64,000 bases of DNA, from assembly GCF_026183695.1 (NCBI RefSeq), contig NZ_JAPFRD010000011.1, positions 656,796 to 720,795 on the forward strand. Direction: 5' to 3'. This document shows, piece by piece, positions 16,861 through 26,074 of this stretch (position 1 is the first letter of the stretch; each line of letters begins with the position of its first letter). Source of the stretch: Alteromonas aquimaris (GTDB lineage Bacteria; Pseudomonadota; Gammaproteobacteria; Enterobacterales; Alteromonadaceae). The notes under the pieces were generated by a model that was given only the letters and a program-made list of their open reading frames with translations, ran no database searches and was not told where the DNA came from. A program made the position numbers and the translations under genes.

Positions 16861-17591
16861 AAAAATTGATGTGCATAGTAGCGTTGCTGCTACCAGGGAT
16901 AGTTTTTGCTGCAGGTAGTAACGTCCCTCTGGACAAAGCTGAGTACGATTTAACTGACAAGGCTTCGCTCCAACGCGGTGCGCAACTCTTCATGAATTAC
17001 TGTTTAGGCTGTCATTCAATGAAGTACCAGCGCTATCAGCGTACGTTTGCTGATTTAGGTATACCTGATGAACTGGGTGAAGAGAACTTGCAATTTACCG
17101 GTGAAAAAGTCACTGATTATATTACGGGTTCTATGCCAGAAGAGTCTGCAGCTACCTGGTTTGGTGCTGCGCCTCCTGATTTAACCTTGGTAGCGCGGGT
17201 GCGCGGGGCTGACTGGTTATACACCTATTTAAGAAGTTTTTATGTGGATGAAAGCCGCCCCTTTGGTGTGAACAATAAGGTTTTCCCCGATGTTGGCATG
17301 CCACACGTGTTACAACCATTGCAAGGAACGCCTCGCGAAACGAATGAACGCGTGATGATAGATGGTGAGATGACCGAACGTTATGTGGGTATTCGCACTG
17401 ACGGTAACGGTAAACTATCTCCAGAGGAATACGACCAGGCTGTGCTTGATCTGGTTAACTTTCTTGAATACACAGGTGAGCCTGCACGCTTAGAATCTGA
17501 GAAGATTGGTAAGTGGGTATTGGTGTTTATTATCGTTCTGTTTATCTTTGTTTACTTATTGAAGAAAGATTATTGGCGAGAAGTGCACTAA
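16857..17591 (+). CDS. petC: Cytochrome c1
   Basis: Heme c subunit of the bc1 complex that passes electrons from the Rieske protein to cytochrome c; 244 residues. A signal peptide (residues 1-19, ending FAAG) is followed by C49-L-G-C52-H53 for covalent heme. The distal methionine is probably in the DVGMPHVL region. A C-terminal membrane anchor (WVLVFIIVLFIFVYLLKKDYW) holds the protein in the inner membrane. Last gene of petABC. Confidence 0.96.
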   Translation: MKKLMCIVALLLPGIVFAAGSNVPLDKAEYDLTDKASLQRGAQLFMNYCLGCHSMKYQRYQRTFADLGIPDELGEENLQFTGEKVTDYITGSMPEESAATWFGAAPPDLTLVARVRGADWLYTYLRSFYVDESRPFGVNNKVFPDVGMPHVLQPLQGTPRETNERVMIDGEMTERYVGIRTDGNGKLSPEEYDQAVLDLVNFLEYTGEPARLESEKIGKWVLVFIIVLFIFVYLLKKDYWREVH

Positions 17592-17617
17592 TCGAACAGA
17601 TTTATGTATAATACTCC

Positions 17618-17642
17618 AAGGGGGCGTTCCGCCCCCTTTTTT
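17618..17642 (+). terminator. Rho-independent terminator after petC
   Basis: Perfect 8-base stem AAGGGGGC / GCCCCCTT with loop GTTCC, running into six T. Confidence 0.92.
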
Positions 17643-17706
17643 AGCAATGAAATTCCCGATTTGTAATTTCTAATGTGATTGTCAGTCGCTCGACGGAGGA
17701 AATTTA

Positions 17707-18339
17707 ATGGCCGTAGCCGCGAATAAGCGCTCTATCATGACGTTGTTCTCAGATACAATTGATATTTATAGTCACCAGGTACGTATAGTTCTGGCTGAAA
17801 AAGGGGTGGGTGTAGAGATCAGCTATACTGACCCTCAAAATTTACCTGAGGATCTGATTGATCTGAATCCCTATGGCACAGTTCCTACACTGGTTGATCG
17901 TGAACTGGTTCTTTACCATTCCCATATTATTATGGAATATTTGGATGAACGATTCCCTCATCCACCACTAATGCCGGTTTACCCTGTTTCACGTGGCCAA
18001 AGTCGCCTGATGATGCATCGTGTTGAACAAGACTGGTATTCGTTGGCTGCAAAGATTTTCCGTGGAGAAGGTGACGTGGATGCTGCTCGCCAGGAACTAA
18101 AAGAAGCATTATTGGCGCTGGCGCCAGTGTTTTCAGAAATGCCTTACTTCATGAGTGAGGAATTCAGTTTAGTAGATTGCTATCTGGCTCCACTTCTTTG
18201 GCGTTTACCCGCCCTTGGAATTGAGCTTACAGGTACTGGCAGTAAAGAAGTAAATGCTTACATGAAGCGCATATTTTCACGGGCTTCATTTAAAGCGTCA
18301 TTGACTGATCAGGAACGTGAAATTCACAATCCACTATGA
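17707..18339 (+). CDS. sspA: Stringent starvation protein A
   Basis: RNA-polymerase-associated regulator with a glutathione-S-transferase fold; in E. coli it is required for stationary-phase acid tolerance and binds sigma70 holoenzyme. The 210 residues begin MAVAANKRSIMTLFSD like other SspA proteins. The N-terminal thioredoxin-like half carries the NPYGTVPTLVDREL segment with the cis-proline, followed by the helical GST C-terminal domain (PYFMSEEFSLVDCYLAPLLWRL). GGAGG precedes the ATG. The sspB start overlaps the stop by four bases. Confidence 0.95.
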   Translation: MAVAANKRSIMTLFSDTIDIYSHQVRIVLAEKGVGVEISYTDPQNLPEDLIDLNPYGTVPTLVDRELVLYHSHIIMEYLDERFPHPPLMPVYPVSRGQSRLMMHRVEQDWYSLAAKIFRGEGDVDAARQELKEALLALAPVFSEMPYFMSEEFSLVDCYLAPLLWRLPALGIELTGTGSKEVNAYMKRIFSRASFKASLTDQEREIHNPL

Positions 18340-18779
18340 ATCAAATAATGACTTCTAATCAACCTTATCTGCTCAGGGCTTTTTTTGACTGGATAGTTGA
18401 TAACAACTTGACCCCTTATATCGTAGTGGATGCCACCAAGGAATCGGTGGACGTTCCGCAGGAGTTTGTTAAAGACGGCCAAATTGTACTTAACATTTCT
18501 CCCTCTGCATGTGTTAATTTCTCATTAGATAATGAAATGTTAGCATTCCAAGCGCGCTTCGGTGGTCAACCCAGAAGGCTTTCCATGCCCTGTCATGCGA
18601 TATTGGCTATCTATGCCCGTGAAAATGGCGCTGGTACCGTTTTCGCTACAGAAGAAGAGCTTTCTACCCCAGCAGAACCTGGAAGTCAGCCTGCGGTGCA
18701 GGATGCGGATAAAGCGTCAGTGGATACGCAAAAGAAACCACCTAAGAAGGGTAAGCCCACCCTGAAGGTAATAAAATAA
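18336..18779 (+). CDS. sspB: ClpXP adaptor SspB
   Basis: Adaptor that delivers ssrA-tagged and other proteins to ClpXP; 147 residues. The N-terminal substrate-binding domain (about 8-110: YLLRAFFDWIVDNNLTPYIVVDA, ILNISPSACVN, FGGQPRRLSMPCHAILAIYARENG) is well conserved. An unstructured acidic linker leads to a short C-terminal ClpX-binding tail (GKPTLKVIK). A second ATG at 18348 is an alternative start; the four-base overlap with sspA favours 18336. Confidence 0.93.
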   Translation: MNQIMTSNQPYLLRAFFDWIVDNNLTPYIVVDATKESVDVPQEFVKDGQIVLNISPSACVNFSLDNEMLAFQARFGGQPRRLSMPCHAILAIYARENGAGTVFATEEELSTPAEPGSQPAVQDADKASVDTQKKPPKKGKPTLKVIK

Positions 18780-18782
18780 GAG

Positions 18783-18807
18783 AACCCGCAAATATGCGGG
18801 TTTTTTT
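18783..18807 (+). terminator. Rho-independent terminator after sspB
   Basis: Stem AACCCGCA / TGCGGGTT with a 4-base loop and seven T. Confidence 0.9.
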
Positions 18808-18932
18808 ATAGTCAATTGTATTATCCAGTTTTGTACAAACAGTATATTTTCTTGAATTTTCTTGCGCCGCTCTAGCCATTCCTTTATGTTGTGCCCGCTC
18901 GAGGTTTTGAGTAATTTTATTAAGGATAAGAA

Positions 18933-19517
18933 ATGATTAAAAAGAGAGTTCTTTTCGCACTTGTTGGTCTTGTGGGAACAAGTGCTACGGCAGTGGCTGA
19001 TGTGGAACCCGATTTCAGCTTTGTAGACGTAGGTTTCACAAAGATGAATATTGATGACACTGACTTCTCGCCCTCAGGTTTCACGGTGGGCACTAGCGTA
19101 GTTTTTACTGACATGCTGTTCGGGGTGGCTAAATTTACCTCCACTTCTGATGATATTGCTAATAATGATGTTGATTTGACACAGGCCACTATCGGTTTGG
19201 GCGCTCGCTACACGCTTTCTAACTCAACCGCAGCGTATGCAGTGTTGGGTTATGAAAATGCAGAAATTAAAGTGAGTGGTTTTTCTGAAGAGTTCGATGA
19301 AGATGGGTACTCATTGGCAGTAGGGCTGCGCTCTAACCTCTCCGAAGCTTTCGAGTTAGATGGAACAATCGGCTATATGAAACTTGGCGACGAGAGCGAT
19401 ACTGAATTTAAAGTAACCGCAAACTATTACTTTATGTCTACCTTCGCAGTGAATGCGAGCTATTCAATGGTTGATGACATTGATTCTTTTACTGTAGGGG
19501 CTAGATACTCTTTCTAG
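18933..19517 (+). CDS. Small outer-membrane beta-barrel protein
   Basis: A 194-residue exported protein. The signal peptide covers about residues 1-22 (ends TAVAD). The mature part alternates short amphipathic strands and acidic turns (FSFVDVGFTKM, ATIGLGARYTL, YAVLGYENAEI, YSLAVGLRSNL, FKVTANYYF) and ends in FTVGARYSF, an aromatic C-terminal BAM signal. It looks like an eight-stranded OmpA/OmpW/Ax21-type barrel, but the exact family and role are not clear. AAGGA lies about 7 bases ahead of the ATG. It is transcribed alone. Confidence 0.8.
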   Translation: MIKKRVLFALVGLVGTSATAVADVEPDFSFVDVGFTKMNIDDTDFSPSGFTVGTSVVFTDMLFGVAKFTSTSDDIANNDVDLTQATIGLGARYTLSNSTAAYAVLGYENAEIKVSGFSEEFDEDGYSLAVGLRSNLSEAFELDGTIGYMKLGDESDTEFKVTANYYFMSTFAVNASYSMVDDIDSFTVGARYSF

Positions 19518-19528
19518 TGTCTGACAGC

Positions 19529-19547
19529 AGCCTGGCATCGCCAGGCT
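19529..19547. terminator. Possible hairpin terminator between convergent genes
   Basis: Perfect stem AGCCTGG / CCAGGCT with loop CATCG lies between the barrel-protein gene and mgtE. It has no T run on either strand, so termination activity is uncertain. Confidence 0.4.
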
Positions 19548-19564
19548 GACTGACAGGAAATCCT

Positions 19565-20923
19565 TTACAATAAAAATAATGTGGCGGTGCCTAAGAAAGC
19601 AAATATCCCGACCACGTCAGTGATGGTAGTCAATATGACACTACCCGCTAGCGCGGGGTCTATTTTCAGCTTCTTCATCACAATAGGTAGGGTGGCGCCA
19701 GAGAGGGCAGCCGCAATCATGTTTACCATCATCGCAAACGCAATAATGATCCCCAACAACAGGTCTTGTTTCCACAGCGCGATGACGGAAGCGATGAGTA
19801 CCGCCCAAATTACGCCATTAAAAAAACCCACTGCCAGCTCTTTGCTAATCAGCCACCGCGAGTTACTCGAAGTTACATGGCCCAGCGCCATCCCGCGTAT
19901 TACCAACGTCAGTGTCTGGTTACCCGCCACCCCTCCCATACTCGGCACGATGGTATTTAAAATGGCAAGTACGGCTAATTGGCTGAGTGTCGCTTCAAAC
20001 AAATCACTCACAGCCGCTGCCATAAGGGCAGTTAGTAAATTGACCCCCAACCATATGGAGCGACGTTTGGTACTTTTTAAAACAGGAGCAAACGTATCCT
20101 CTTCATCATCTAAACCAGCCATACTCATCATGGAATGCTCAGCATCTTCACGGATGATATCTACCACATCGTCAATGGTGATGCGGCCAACAAGACGATG
20201 TTTTTCGTCAACAACAGGCGCAGATAACCAGTTATAGCGTTCAAACAAGCTCGCCACTTCGTCGTCTGGCATGTTAACAGGAATCGCCTCGGATTCTTCA
20301 TCCATTACCTCAGCCACTTTGTCTTCAGGCGCAGCGGTAAGTAATCGCGCTACCGGTACTAATCCCACCAGGTTATCTGTCCTGTTTACCACGTAAAAGG
20401 TATCGGTATTTTCTGGGAGGTCACCTTTAAGCCGCAGATATCGCAGCACTACATCAACCGTCACATCTGGGCGAAGGGTGATGGTATCCGTGTTCATTAT
20501 GAAGCCGGCAGTTTCTTCGCCGTAAGACAATGCTTGTTCTGCCCGTAACCGATCCTGTGAGTCCATCGATTGCAGGATGTCTTGTAAGACCTGATCTGGA
20601 AGACTGCTGAGCGTTTCGGCTAAATCATCGGTATCCATCTCTTCCAATGCATCGACAACATTGGCGGGTATCATCTTACCTATAATACCGTTACGGACAT
20701 CTTCTGAAAGCTCCTCGAGCACGTCACCATGAAAGTCTGCATCCAGCAGTTCCCACAAATCATCTCGTGTTTTGACCGGACTAGATTCCAGGATGAGAGC
20801 GGTATCACTGGGCGGAAGCTCGTGAAGGAGCTTTCGCACAGATACGAAGCGGCCATCTGCTAAAGCAGCATTCAGTTGTTTTAACTGACTTTGAGCAAAT
20901 TTGCTTTTAAGGGCTTCGGCCAC
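19565..20923 (-). CDS. mgtE: Magnesium transporter MgtE
   Basis: Mg2+ channel of 452 residues. The cytosolic N-domain (about 30-130, acidic helices EELSEDVRNGIIGKM and EEMDTDDLAETLSSL) and a tandem CBS pair (about 135-260) act as the magnesium sensor. A plug helix follows, then five membrane segments from about 290 on, with the conserved PSMGGVAGNQTLTLVIRG and late DPALAGSVILTTITDVVG pore motifs. The N-terminus looks complete (MAEALKSKFAQSQ). Confidence 0.94.
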   Translation of the reverse strand: MAEALKSKFAQSQLKQLNAALADGRFVSVRKLLHELPPSDTALILESSPVKTRDDLWELLDADFHGDVLEELSEDVRNGIIGKMIPANVVDALEEMDTDDLAETLSSLPDQVLQDILQSMDSQDRLRAEQALSYGEETAGFIMNTDTITLRPDVTVDVVLRYLRLKGDLPENTDTFYVVNRTDNLVGLVPVARLLTAAPEDKVAEVMDEESEAIPVNMPDDEVASLFERYNWLSAPVVDEKHRLVGRITIDDVVDIIREDAEHSMMSMAGLDDEEDTFAPVLKSTKRRSIWLGVNLLTALMAAAVSDLFEATLSQLAVLAILNTIVPSMGGVAGNQTLTLVIRGMALGHVTSSNSRWLISKELAVGFFNGVIWAVLIASVIALWKQDLLLGIIIAFAMMVNMIAAALSGATLPIVMKKLKIDPALAGSVILTTITDVVGIFAFLGTATLFLL

Positions 20924-20991
20924 GGCAAGGAAACTTTTTTGGTTAGATTAGTTAACCCAAATTATCGCATACACATGCGTAAAAGCGCTAA

Positions 20992-21132
20992 TACCAATTC
21001 TATTAATATCAATGATTAATGTTGAGGAACACGCATCAATCATCTATTAAGAAAGATATCGAAAGGGTTTTACCGGTCCCTGACTGTAGTGTCTTACCCA
21101 ACCAGTAGTGTATTTTAAATTTGATATTGGTA
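20992..21132. repeat. Possible small intergenic repeat with short terminal inverted repeats
   Basis: The gap between mgtE and the serine hydrolase is bounded by TACCAAT (20992-20998) and its complement ATTGGTA (21126-21132), and ATATCAA / TTGATAT occurs just inside both ends. From memory, TACCAATTCTATTAA-like segments recur between genes of Alteromonadales, but no second copy is visible in this window, so repeat status is unproven. Confidence 0.3.
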
Positions 21133-21138
21133 AACCCG

Positions 21139-22539
21139 TCACAAATGATAATTATGACTCACATATTCACTTTGAAAATCCGCCTGAATGGCGAGTGATT
21201 GTTTAAAAACTTCTTTAGCTTTATCTTTTTGGTCATTGCTAAAATATGCATACGCAAGGCTGTCATACACTTGGGGTGCATCCGGGAACAGGTGGACTAG
21301 ATACGCAAAGATAGCAAAGGCCTCCTCCCATTTACGCGCTTTTATCAGCTGCATACCCAAAACGTTAATCGTTTTGCCAATAAATTGGGTGTACCCGTGA
21401 TGGTTATATTCTGCATCAAAGTCGTTATAAAAATTTGCGCTGTCGAGCTGTTTAAAGCGGCTATAAGCGAAATTTTCCGGTGGAAGCATGATGTCAGCGT
21501 AGTCAGTGGATTGAATAAACTGTTTAATTCTGCCGGATATACGCTCTGCGACTAATTGGTCTGTGTTTGCCAGAACGATGACTTCGACCTGATTTTTTAA
21601 GTCGATTTCAGCCGCAGCACTCACACCCAAACCTCCTCCATAAGATGCCCACGCTTCACCATTCATTGCAAATGCTGCGCGTACTTGCGGATTCTCTGGA
21701 TTGAGTAACTGATTAGTGTAAAAAAGTGCGCGATAAAAAGTCCGCAGATCAAATATATTCGATTGAATGCCACCATCTGGGCCGGGATGTTCTGTTACGC
21801 CCACATGTTCTAGCGTGTTGTTATAGAGAAATGTGTAGGGGATAGATTGCGTCTTATCCTCTTTGCTGGCATATAAAGATGTAGCCCGTAATTTTAGCGG
21901 TTGAAAAATGTTGTGCTTTAGTAATGTTTCGTATGATTGCCCGGTGACTTTCTCGAGTACTGCGCCCAGCACAATGTAACCATAATTAGAATAACGCTGC
22001 TTGGTTCCTGGTTTGAAGAGTAAGGGGTCATCTAATAAGAGTTGCAATTTTTTTTGCAGGGAATCAAATTTAAGCGGGTTCTGTCGGTATTCTGCATTAA
22101 AAATGTCTGCAAAACCTGAGCGGTGATTCAGCAAATGGCGAAGTGAAATTTGCGAGGCAATACTGTGCGGGAAGCCCAACTTAAATTTTGCCAGCTTGTC
22201 ATCCAGACTTAGGTTTCCTCTTTCAATCTGTTGGAAAACAAGAACTTTTGTAAAATCTTTCGCAATAGAACCCAAGTTGTATTTCGTTTCGGGAGTATTA
22301 GGTTGGCTTGCCTGAATATCCTGATAGCCCAAAGCATCCTGATAAATGACCTTGTTATGGATTGATACGAGTAAACTGCCTGAAAACCAACCCATTTTCG
22401 CATAGCGAGAAGCAATGGATTGTGCTTCTTGCGCAATCGCTTTTTCCATTTGGAGAGTGGGATCTGGTGGCGAGGCCTGGCTTAAATCACCAATAAAAAA
22501 CATCAGTAGGGTGAATATTATAAGCGGTTGTTTTGCCAC
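21139..22539 (-). CDS. Serine hydrolase of the beta-lactamase/DD-peptidase type with C-terminal repeats
   Basis: An exported 466-residue serine hydrolase. The signal peptide ends near residue 22 (LSQAS). The SxxK motif is S91-I-A-K94 (YNLGSIAKDFTK) and the second motif is Y-S-N (RYSNYGYIVLG), as in class C beta-lactamase, esterase and DD-peptidase relatives; the third motif may be HPGPDGG. After about residue 385 the chain turns into a TPR-like helical tail (EEAFAIFAYLVHLFPDAPQVYDSLAYAYFSN). The start is GTG with AGGA about 7 bases away. It lies 38 bases behind npr and may be its last operon member. The substrate is unknown. Confidence 0.85.
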   Translation of the reverse strand: MAKQPLIIFTLLMFFIGDLSQASPPDPTLQMEKAIAQEAQSIASRYAKMGWFSGSLLVSIHNKVIYQDALGYQDIQASQPNTPETKYNLGSIAKDFTKVLVFQQIERGNLSLDDKLAKFKLGFPHSIASQISLRHLLNHRSGFADIFNAEYRQNPLKFDSLQKKLQLLLDDPLLFKPGTKQRYSNYGYIVLGAVLEKVTGQSYETLLKHNIFQPLKLRATSLYASKEDKTQSIPYTFLYNNTLEHVGVTEHPGPDGGIQSNIFDLRTFYRALFYTNQLLNPENPQVRAAFAMNGEAWASYGGGLGVSAAAEIDLKNQVEVIVLANTDQLVAERISGRIKQFIQSTDYADIMLPPENFAYSRFKQLDSANFYNDFDAEYNHHGYTQFIGKTINVLGMQLIKARKWEEAFAIFAYLVHLFPDAPQVYDSLAYAYFSNDQKDKAKEVFKQSLAIQADFQSEYVSHNYHL

Positions 22540-22577
22540 AGTAGCGTCCTTATATATCCAAAACCCGGTAATCTTAA

Positions 22578-22856
22578 CTATTCGTCTTCGTTGAATCGCT
22601 CAGCAATCAGAGCGGCGATGGCATCCACCGCTTGCTGGGCATCTACTCCTTCACCCACCACTTGCACCTGTTCACCCTTGTGGCTTTCCAGCATCATCAG
22701 GCCCAGCACACTGTTGGCATTAGCCGCTTTATCGCTTTTCTGCAACGTCACCGTGGCTTTGAAATTGTTAGCCAGTTGCACCAACTGCGTAGCCGCGCGA
22801 GCGTGCAGACCGAGTTTATTTTCGATGGTGACGGTCTTTTCTACCCGTTGATTCAT
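22578..22856 (-). CDS. ptsO: Phosphocarrier NPr (HPr family, nitrogen PTS)
   Basis: Phosphotransfer protein between EI-Ntr and EIIA-Ntr; 92 residues. The phosphorylated histidine is H18 in NKLGLHARAATQLV, and the regulatory serine region is near ANANSVLGLMML. The start overlaps the rapZ stop by four bases. Its place behind ptsN and rapZ identifies it as the nitrogen-branch NPr (ptsO/npr) rather than sugar HPr. Confidence 0.93.
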   Translation of the reverse strand: MNQRVEKTVTIENKLGLHARAATQLVQLANNFKATVTLQKSDKAANANSVLGLMMLESHKGEQVQVVGEGVDAQQAVDAIAALIAERFNEDE

Positions 22857-23698
22857 TGATTCAGTTCTCGATGTCGAATTTGCACATCAGGGTGTATGTC
22901 GCCGAAAACTTTAGCTAATGACTCGGCAACATATACTGAGCGATGTTGACCGCCAGTACAGCCAATCGCGATAGTAACATAGCTGCGATTGTTTCGTTCA
23001 AGGTGCGGTAACCAAGTGGTTATCAGGTTCTGAATTTGCCAGATAAACTTTGTCACAATAGGTTGTGAACCCAGAAAAATTTCTACCGGTGTGTCTAATC
23101 CGGTCAGATGTTTTAAGTCAGGTTCCCAGTGCGGATTAGGTAAAAAACGGGCGTCAAACACATAGTCGGCGTCTTTTGGAATGCCATGCTTAAAACCAAA
23201 GGATTCAAATACCAGAACTAACCTGGAACTCTTTTTCCCCAGAATTCTTTCACGAATCAGTTCTGCCAGTTGGTGCACCGACAAAGAGTCTGTATCGATA
23301 TATAAATCCGCCCGTTCGGCAATAGGAGCAAGGAGGTCGGATTCAGCCCGAATGGCTTCTGACAGCGATTTATTTAATTTGGTTAATGGATGCAGACGTC
23401 GCGTCTCGCTAAAGCGCTTTACCAATATATCGTCACTGGCATCGATATAAACTATCGTCATCGACCAGGAGGAGGGGAGATAATCCAGTATTTCTACTAA
23501 CTCTGCAGGATCTCGAGGTAGGTTTCGAACATCGATACTGACTGCGACTTGATCATACTCATCCACAACTGTGTGAGTGAGGGTGGGAAGCAGATTAACG
23601 GGGATATTATCTACACAATAGTATCCCAAATCCTCGAGCGCACGCAAAGCAATGGATTTGCCGGAGCCGGATCGGCCGCTGATAATAATAAGCTTCAA
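22853..23698 (-). CDS. rapZ: RNase adapter RapZ
   Basis: RNA-binding adapter which in E. coli guides RNase E to the small RNA GlmZ and so tunes glucosamine-6-phosphate synthesis. The 281 residues have an N-terminal P-loop (IISGRSGSGKS, residues 5-15), a Walker-B-like IDVRNLP segment and the conserved C-terminal domain (SFGFKHGIPKDADYVFDARFLPNPHW; CTGGQHRSVYVAE). Co-translated with npr. Confidence 0.96.
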   Translation of the reverse strand: MKLIIISGRSGSGKSIALRALEDLGYYCVDNIPVNLLPTLTHTVVDEYDQVAVSIDVRNLPRDPAELVEILDYLPSSWSMTIVYIDASDDILVKRFSETRRLHPLTKLNKSLSEAIRAESDLLAPIAERADLYIDTDSLSVHQLAELIRERILGKKSSRLVLVFESFGFKHGIPKDADYVFDARFLPNPHWEPDLKHLTGLDTPVEIFLGSQPIVTKFIWQIQNLITTWLPHLERNNRSYVTIAIGCTGGQHRSVYVAESLAKVFGDIHPDVQIRHRELNQ

Positions 23699-23741
23699 TG
23701 CGTTTCTCCCACGTACGCGATTATTTTTAAATCATTATTTT

Positions 23742-24194
23742 TTACGCTAACGCAGTTAAGATATCATCACTGCTGGTGGCATTGCGAATGGCTTTTACCG
23801 TTTCTTTATCATTAAGCTTACTCGCGACCATTGCCAAGGTTTGCAAATGTCCGTCCGTTTGCTCCTCAGGAACAAGTAGCGCGAAAAAAATATCTACCGG
23901 CTTATTGTCAATGGCATCAAAATCTATTGGAGGCTCACTGGTTACGACAATTGCAATAACTTTTTCAAGACCGGGTAACCTGCCATGAGGAAGTGCGATG
24001 CCGTTGCCGATACCGGTGCTTCCCATCTTTTCCCGCGAAAGAAGACTGTTGAGGACCTCGTCTTCTTCAATAGACGAGTTCTGCTCGGCCGCAGTTCTGC
24101 TGATGATTTCCAGAATTCGCTTTTTACTATTACATTGAACCGCACATTTCGTGCGGTCCAAACTAATTATGGTTTGAATATCCATCGCGGGCAT
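23742..24194 (-). CDS. ptsN: Nitrogen regulatory EIIA protein PtsN
   Basis: Final phosphoacceptor of the nitrogen PTS; in enterobacteria it regulates potassium transport and other processes by binding partner proteins. The 150-residue EIIA-fructose-type domain has the active histidine H70 in GIGNGIALPHGRLP. Its ATG shares one base with the hpf stop (TAATG). An ATG three codons in (MDIQTI) is an alternative start. Confidence 0.95.
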   Translation of the reverse strand: MPAMDIQTIISLDRTKCAVQCNSKKRILEIISRTAAEQNSSIEEDEVLNSLLSREKMGSTGIGNGIALPHGRLPGLEKVIAIVVTSEPPIDFDAIDNKPVDIFFALLVPEEQTDGHLQTLAMVASKLNDKETVKAIRNATSSDDILTALA

Positions 24195-24481
24195 TAATGT
24201 CTCTTCAGTTTTTCCTTGTGCTTCAACACCTGCCTGTCTAATTTATCTACCATGCTATCTATCGCTGCATACATATCCGTGTCTTCAGAGGAGGCAAACA
24301 CATCTGCGCCACTAAGGTGAACGGTCGCCTCGGCCTTTTGAGTCAACTTCTCCACGTTCAGTATTACGTGAACGTTCGAAATATGATCGAAATGTCTTTC
24401 CAGTTTACTAAATTTAGTATCGACATAATTACGCAACGATTCAGTAATTTCGACGTGATGACCAGTAAGGTTTATTTGCAT
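24194..24481 (-). CDS. hpf: Ribosome hibernation promoting factor (short form)
   Basis: Binds the 30S decoding region in stationary phase and promotes 100S dimer formation or inactivation. The 95 residues show the beta-alpha-beta-beta-beta-alpha fold (MQINLTGHHVEITESLRNYV ... DTDMYAAIDSMVDKLDRQVLKHKEKLKRH). Without the C-terminal domain of long HPF it is the gammaproteobacterial type. It lies between rpoN and ptsN, the standard order. Confidence 0.95.
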   Translation of the reverse strand: MQINLTGHHVEITESLRNYVDTKFSKLERHFDHISNVHVILNVEKLTQKAEATVHLSGADVFASSEDTDMYAAIDSMVDKLDRQVLKHKEKLKRH

Positions 24482-24521
24482 ATTTCGTCTTCCTTATGTT
24501 TTACCGCCTTAATTATTTGTC

Positions 24522-26000
24522 TTAAATAAGGCTTTTGCGTTGGTTAGACGGTGGGATCGATAGAGACTCCCGGTATTTTGCTATTGTCCGCCGAGCAACT
24601 TGTATGCCTTGTTCGGCCAACAACTGAGCAATTTTGCTATCACTTAATGGTTTACTTGGCGTTTCAGCGGCAACCAATTTCTTGATCAAGGCTCTGATAG
24701 CGGTTGATGAGCATTCTCCACCGGAATCTGTCGAAACATGGCTGGAGAAAAAGTATTTTAGTTCAAAGATGCCGCGTGGCGTATGCATATATTTCTGGGT
24801 GGTGACCCGCGAAATAGTGGACTCGTGCATATCAACCATTTCTGCTACATCGTTAAGTACCATCGGTTTCATCATTTCTGGACCATGCTCAAAAAAGCCC
24901 ATTTGCTGCTGTACAATACAGTTTGCGACTTTTAAGAGTGTGTCATTACGTGATTCAAGGCTCTTTATAAACCACTTTGCCTCTTGCATATGCGAACGAA
25001 TAAACTGGGAATCGCTACTGTTTTTAGCACGCCTGCTCATCGCGGCATATTGCTGGTTCAAGCTTAGCTTCGGAAGGCTATCGGGGTTGAGCTCTACCAC
25101 CCAGCGACCATTCTTTTTCGCTACCGAAACGTCTGGAATGACGTATTCAGGCTCTTTGGTGATCAGGGCACTACCAGGCCTTGGATTCAGGGTTTGCAGC
25201 AATTTCATTGCCTGACGGAGTTGATCTTCTTTCAGACGAGATTTGCGCATTAGCGTGCGATAGTCTTTGCTGCCGAGTAAGTCAGCGTAATCTTGAATTA
25301 ACAACTTAGCTTCTTCTAACCAGGGGGTGCTAGGGTCAAACTGCTTCAGCTGTACCATCAAACATTCCTGGGGCGAACGGGAGCCAGAACCGATGGGGTC
25401 AAATAGCTGAATACGCTTTAATACACATTCAACTTCGTCCTCTTCAATTGGTTCTTCCATGTCTTCATCGTTCACTGACTGCAATATATCTTCAACCGTG
25501 ACAGTGAGATAGCCCGATTCGTCGATTGAATCAATAATCGCCGTTGCAATCATGCGGTCTATTTCAGAAAAGTGGGTGAGACGCATTTGCCACAACAAAT
25601 GATCCTGAATATTTTCTGTGGTTTCACCTTGGAAAATTTGTTCGTCATCATTTGTCGACGACATGGGGGCAGGTGCAGAAGAGGCTGAGTAATATTCATC
25701 CCATGTACTGTCAATGGGCAGCTCATCAGGCAAACCGTTGCTTTCAAGCGCTTCGCCGGAATCTAAATTATCACCAGTGGCCGTGGCTGATTGATTAGAA
25801 TCGTCATTGTCGAGGTTGTTTTTTTCCGCACCATCAGCCTCTGAACCTTCATCGATCTCTAAAAGCGGGTTGGAATCCAGTGCTTCCTGAATCTCTTGTT
25901 GAAGGTCAAGTGTAGACAATTGCAGCAATTTGATTGCCTGCTGCAATTGTGGAGTCATGGTTAACTGTTGACTAAATTTTAATTGTAAAGATGGTTTCAT
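24522..26000 (-). CDS. rpoN: RNA polymerase sigma-54 factor
   Basis: Alternative sigma factor for -24/-12 promoters that need AAA+ activators; 492 residues. Region I is the glutamine/leucine-rich N-terminus ([33 protein letters not shown]). Region II is an acidic low-complexity linker (about 55-120). Region III has the core-binding domain, the helix-turn-helix ([22 protein letters not shown]) and the RpoN box [17 protein letters not shown] near the end. The frame is complete. Confidence 0.97.
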   Translation of the reverse strand: MKPSLQLKFSQQLTMTPQLQQAIKLLQLSTLDLQQEIQEALDSNPLLEIDEGSEADGAEKNNLDNDDSNQSATATGDNLDSGEALESNGLPDELPIDSTWDEYYSASSAPAPMSSTNDDEQIFQGETTENIQDHLLWQMRLTHFSEIDRMIATAIIDSIDESGYLTVTVEDILQSVNDEDMEEPIEEDEVECVLKRIQLFDPIGSGSRSPQECLMVQLKQFDPSTPWLEEAKLLIQDYADLLGSKDYRTLMRKSRLKEDQLRQAMKLLQTLNPRPGSALITKEPEYVIPDVSVAKKNGRWVVELNPDSLPKLSLNQQYAAMSRRAKNSSDSQFIRSHMQEAKWFIKSLESRNDTLLKVANCIVQQQMGFFEHGPEMMKPMVLNDVAEMVDMHESTISRVTTQKYMHTPRGIFELKYFFSSHVSTDSGGECSSTAIRALIKKLVAAETPSKPLSDSKIAQLLAEQGIQVARRTIAKYRESLSIPPSNQRKSLI

Positions 26001-26074
26001 CTACGTCTTATAAATGCTCTTGTACCGTTGCAACTCAAAGATGAAGCGTTAGTGAAAAAATGTTCATGCTTTAA

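Noticed and set aside
17607..17612. TATAAT between petC and sspA as a promoter
   Set aside because: It lies directly in front of the petC terminator, so RNA started there would end at once, and no -35 is seen.
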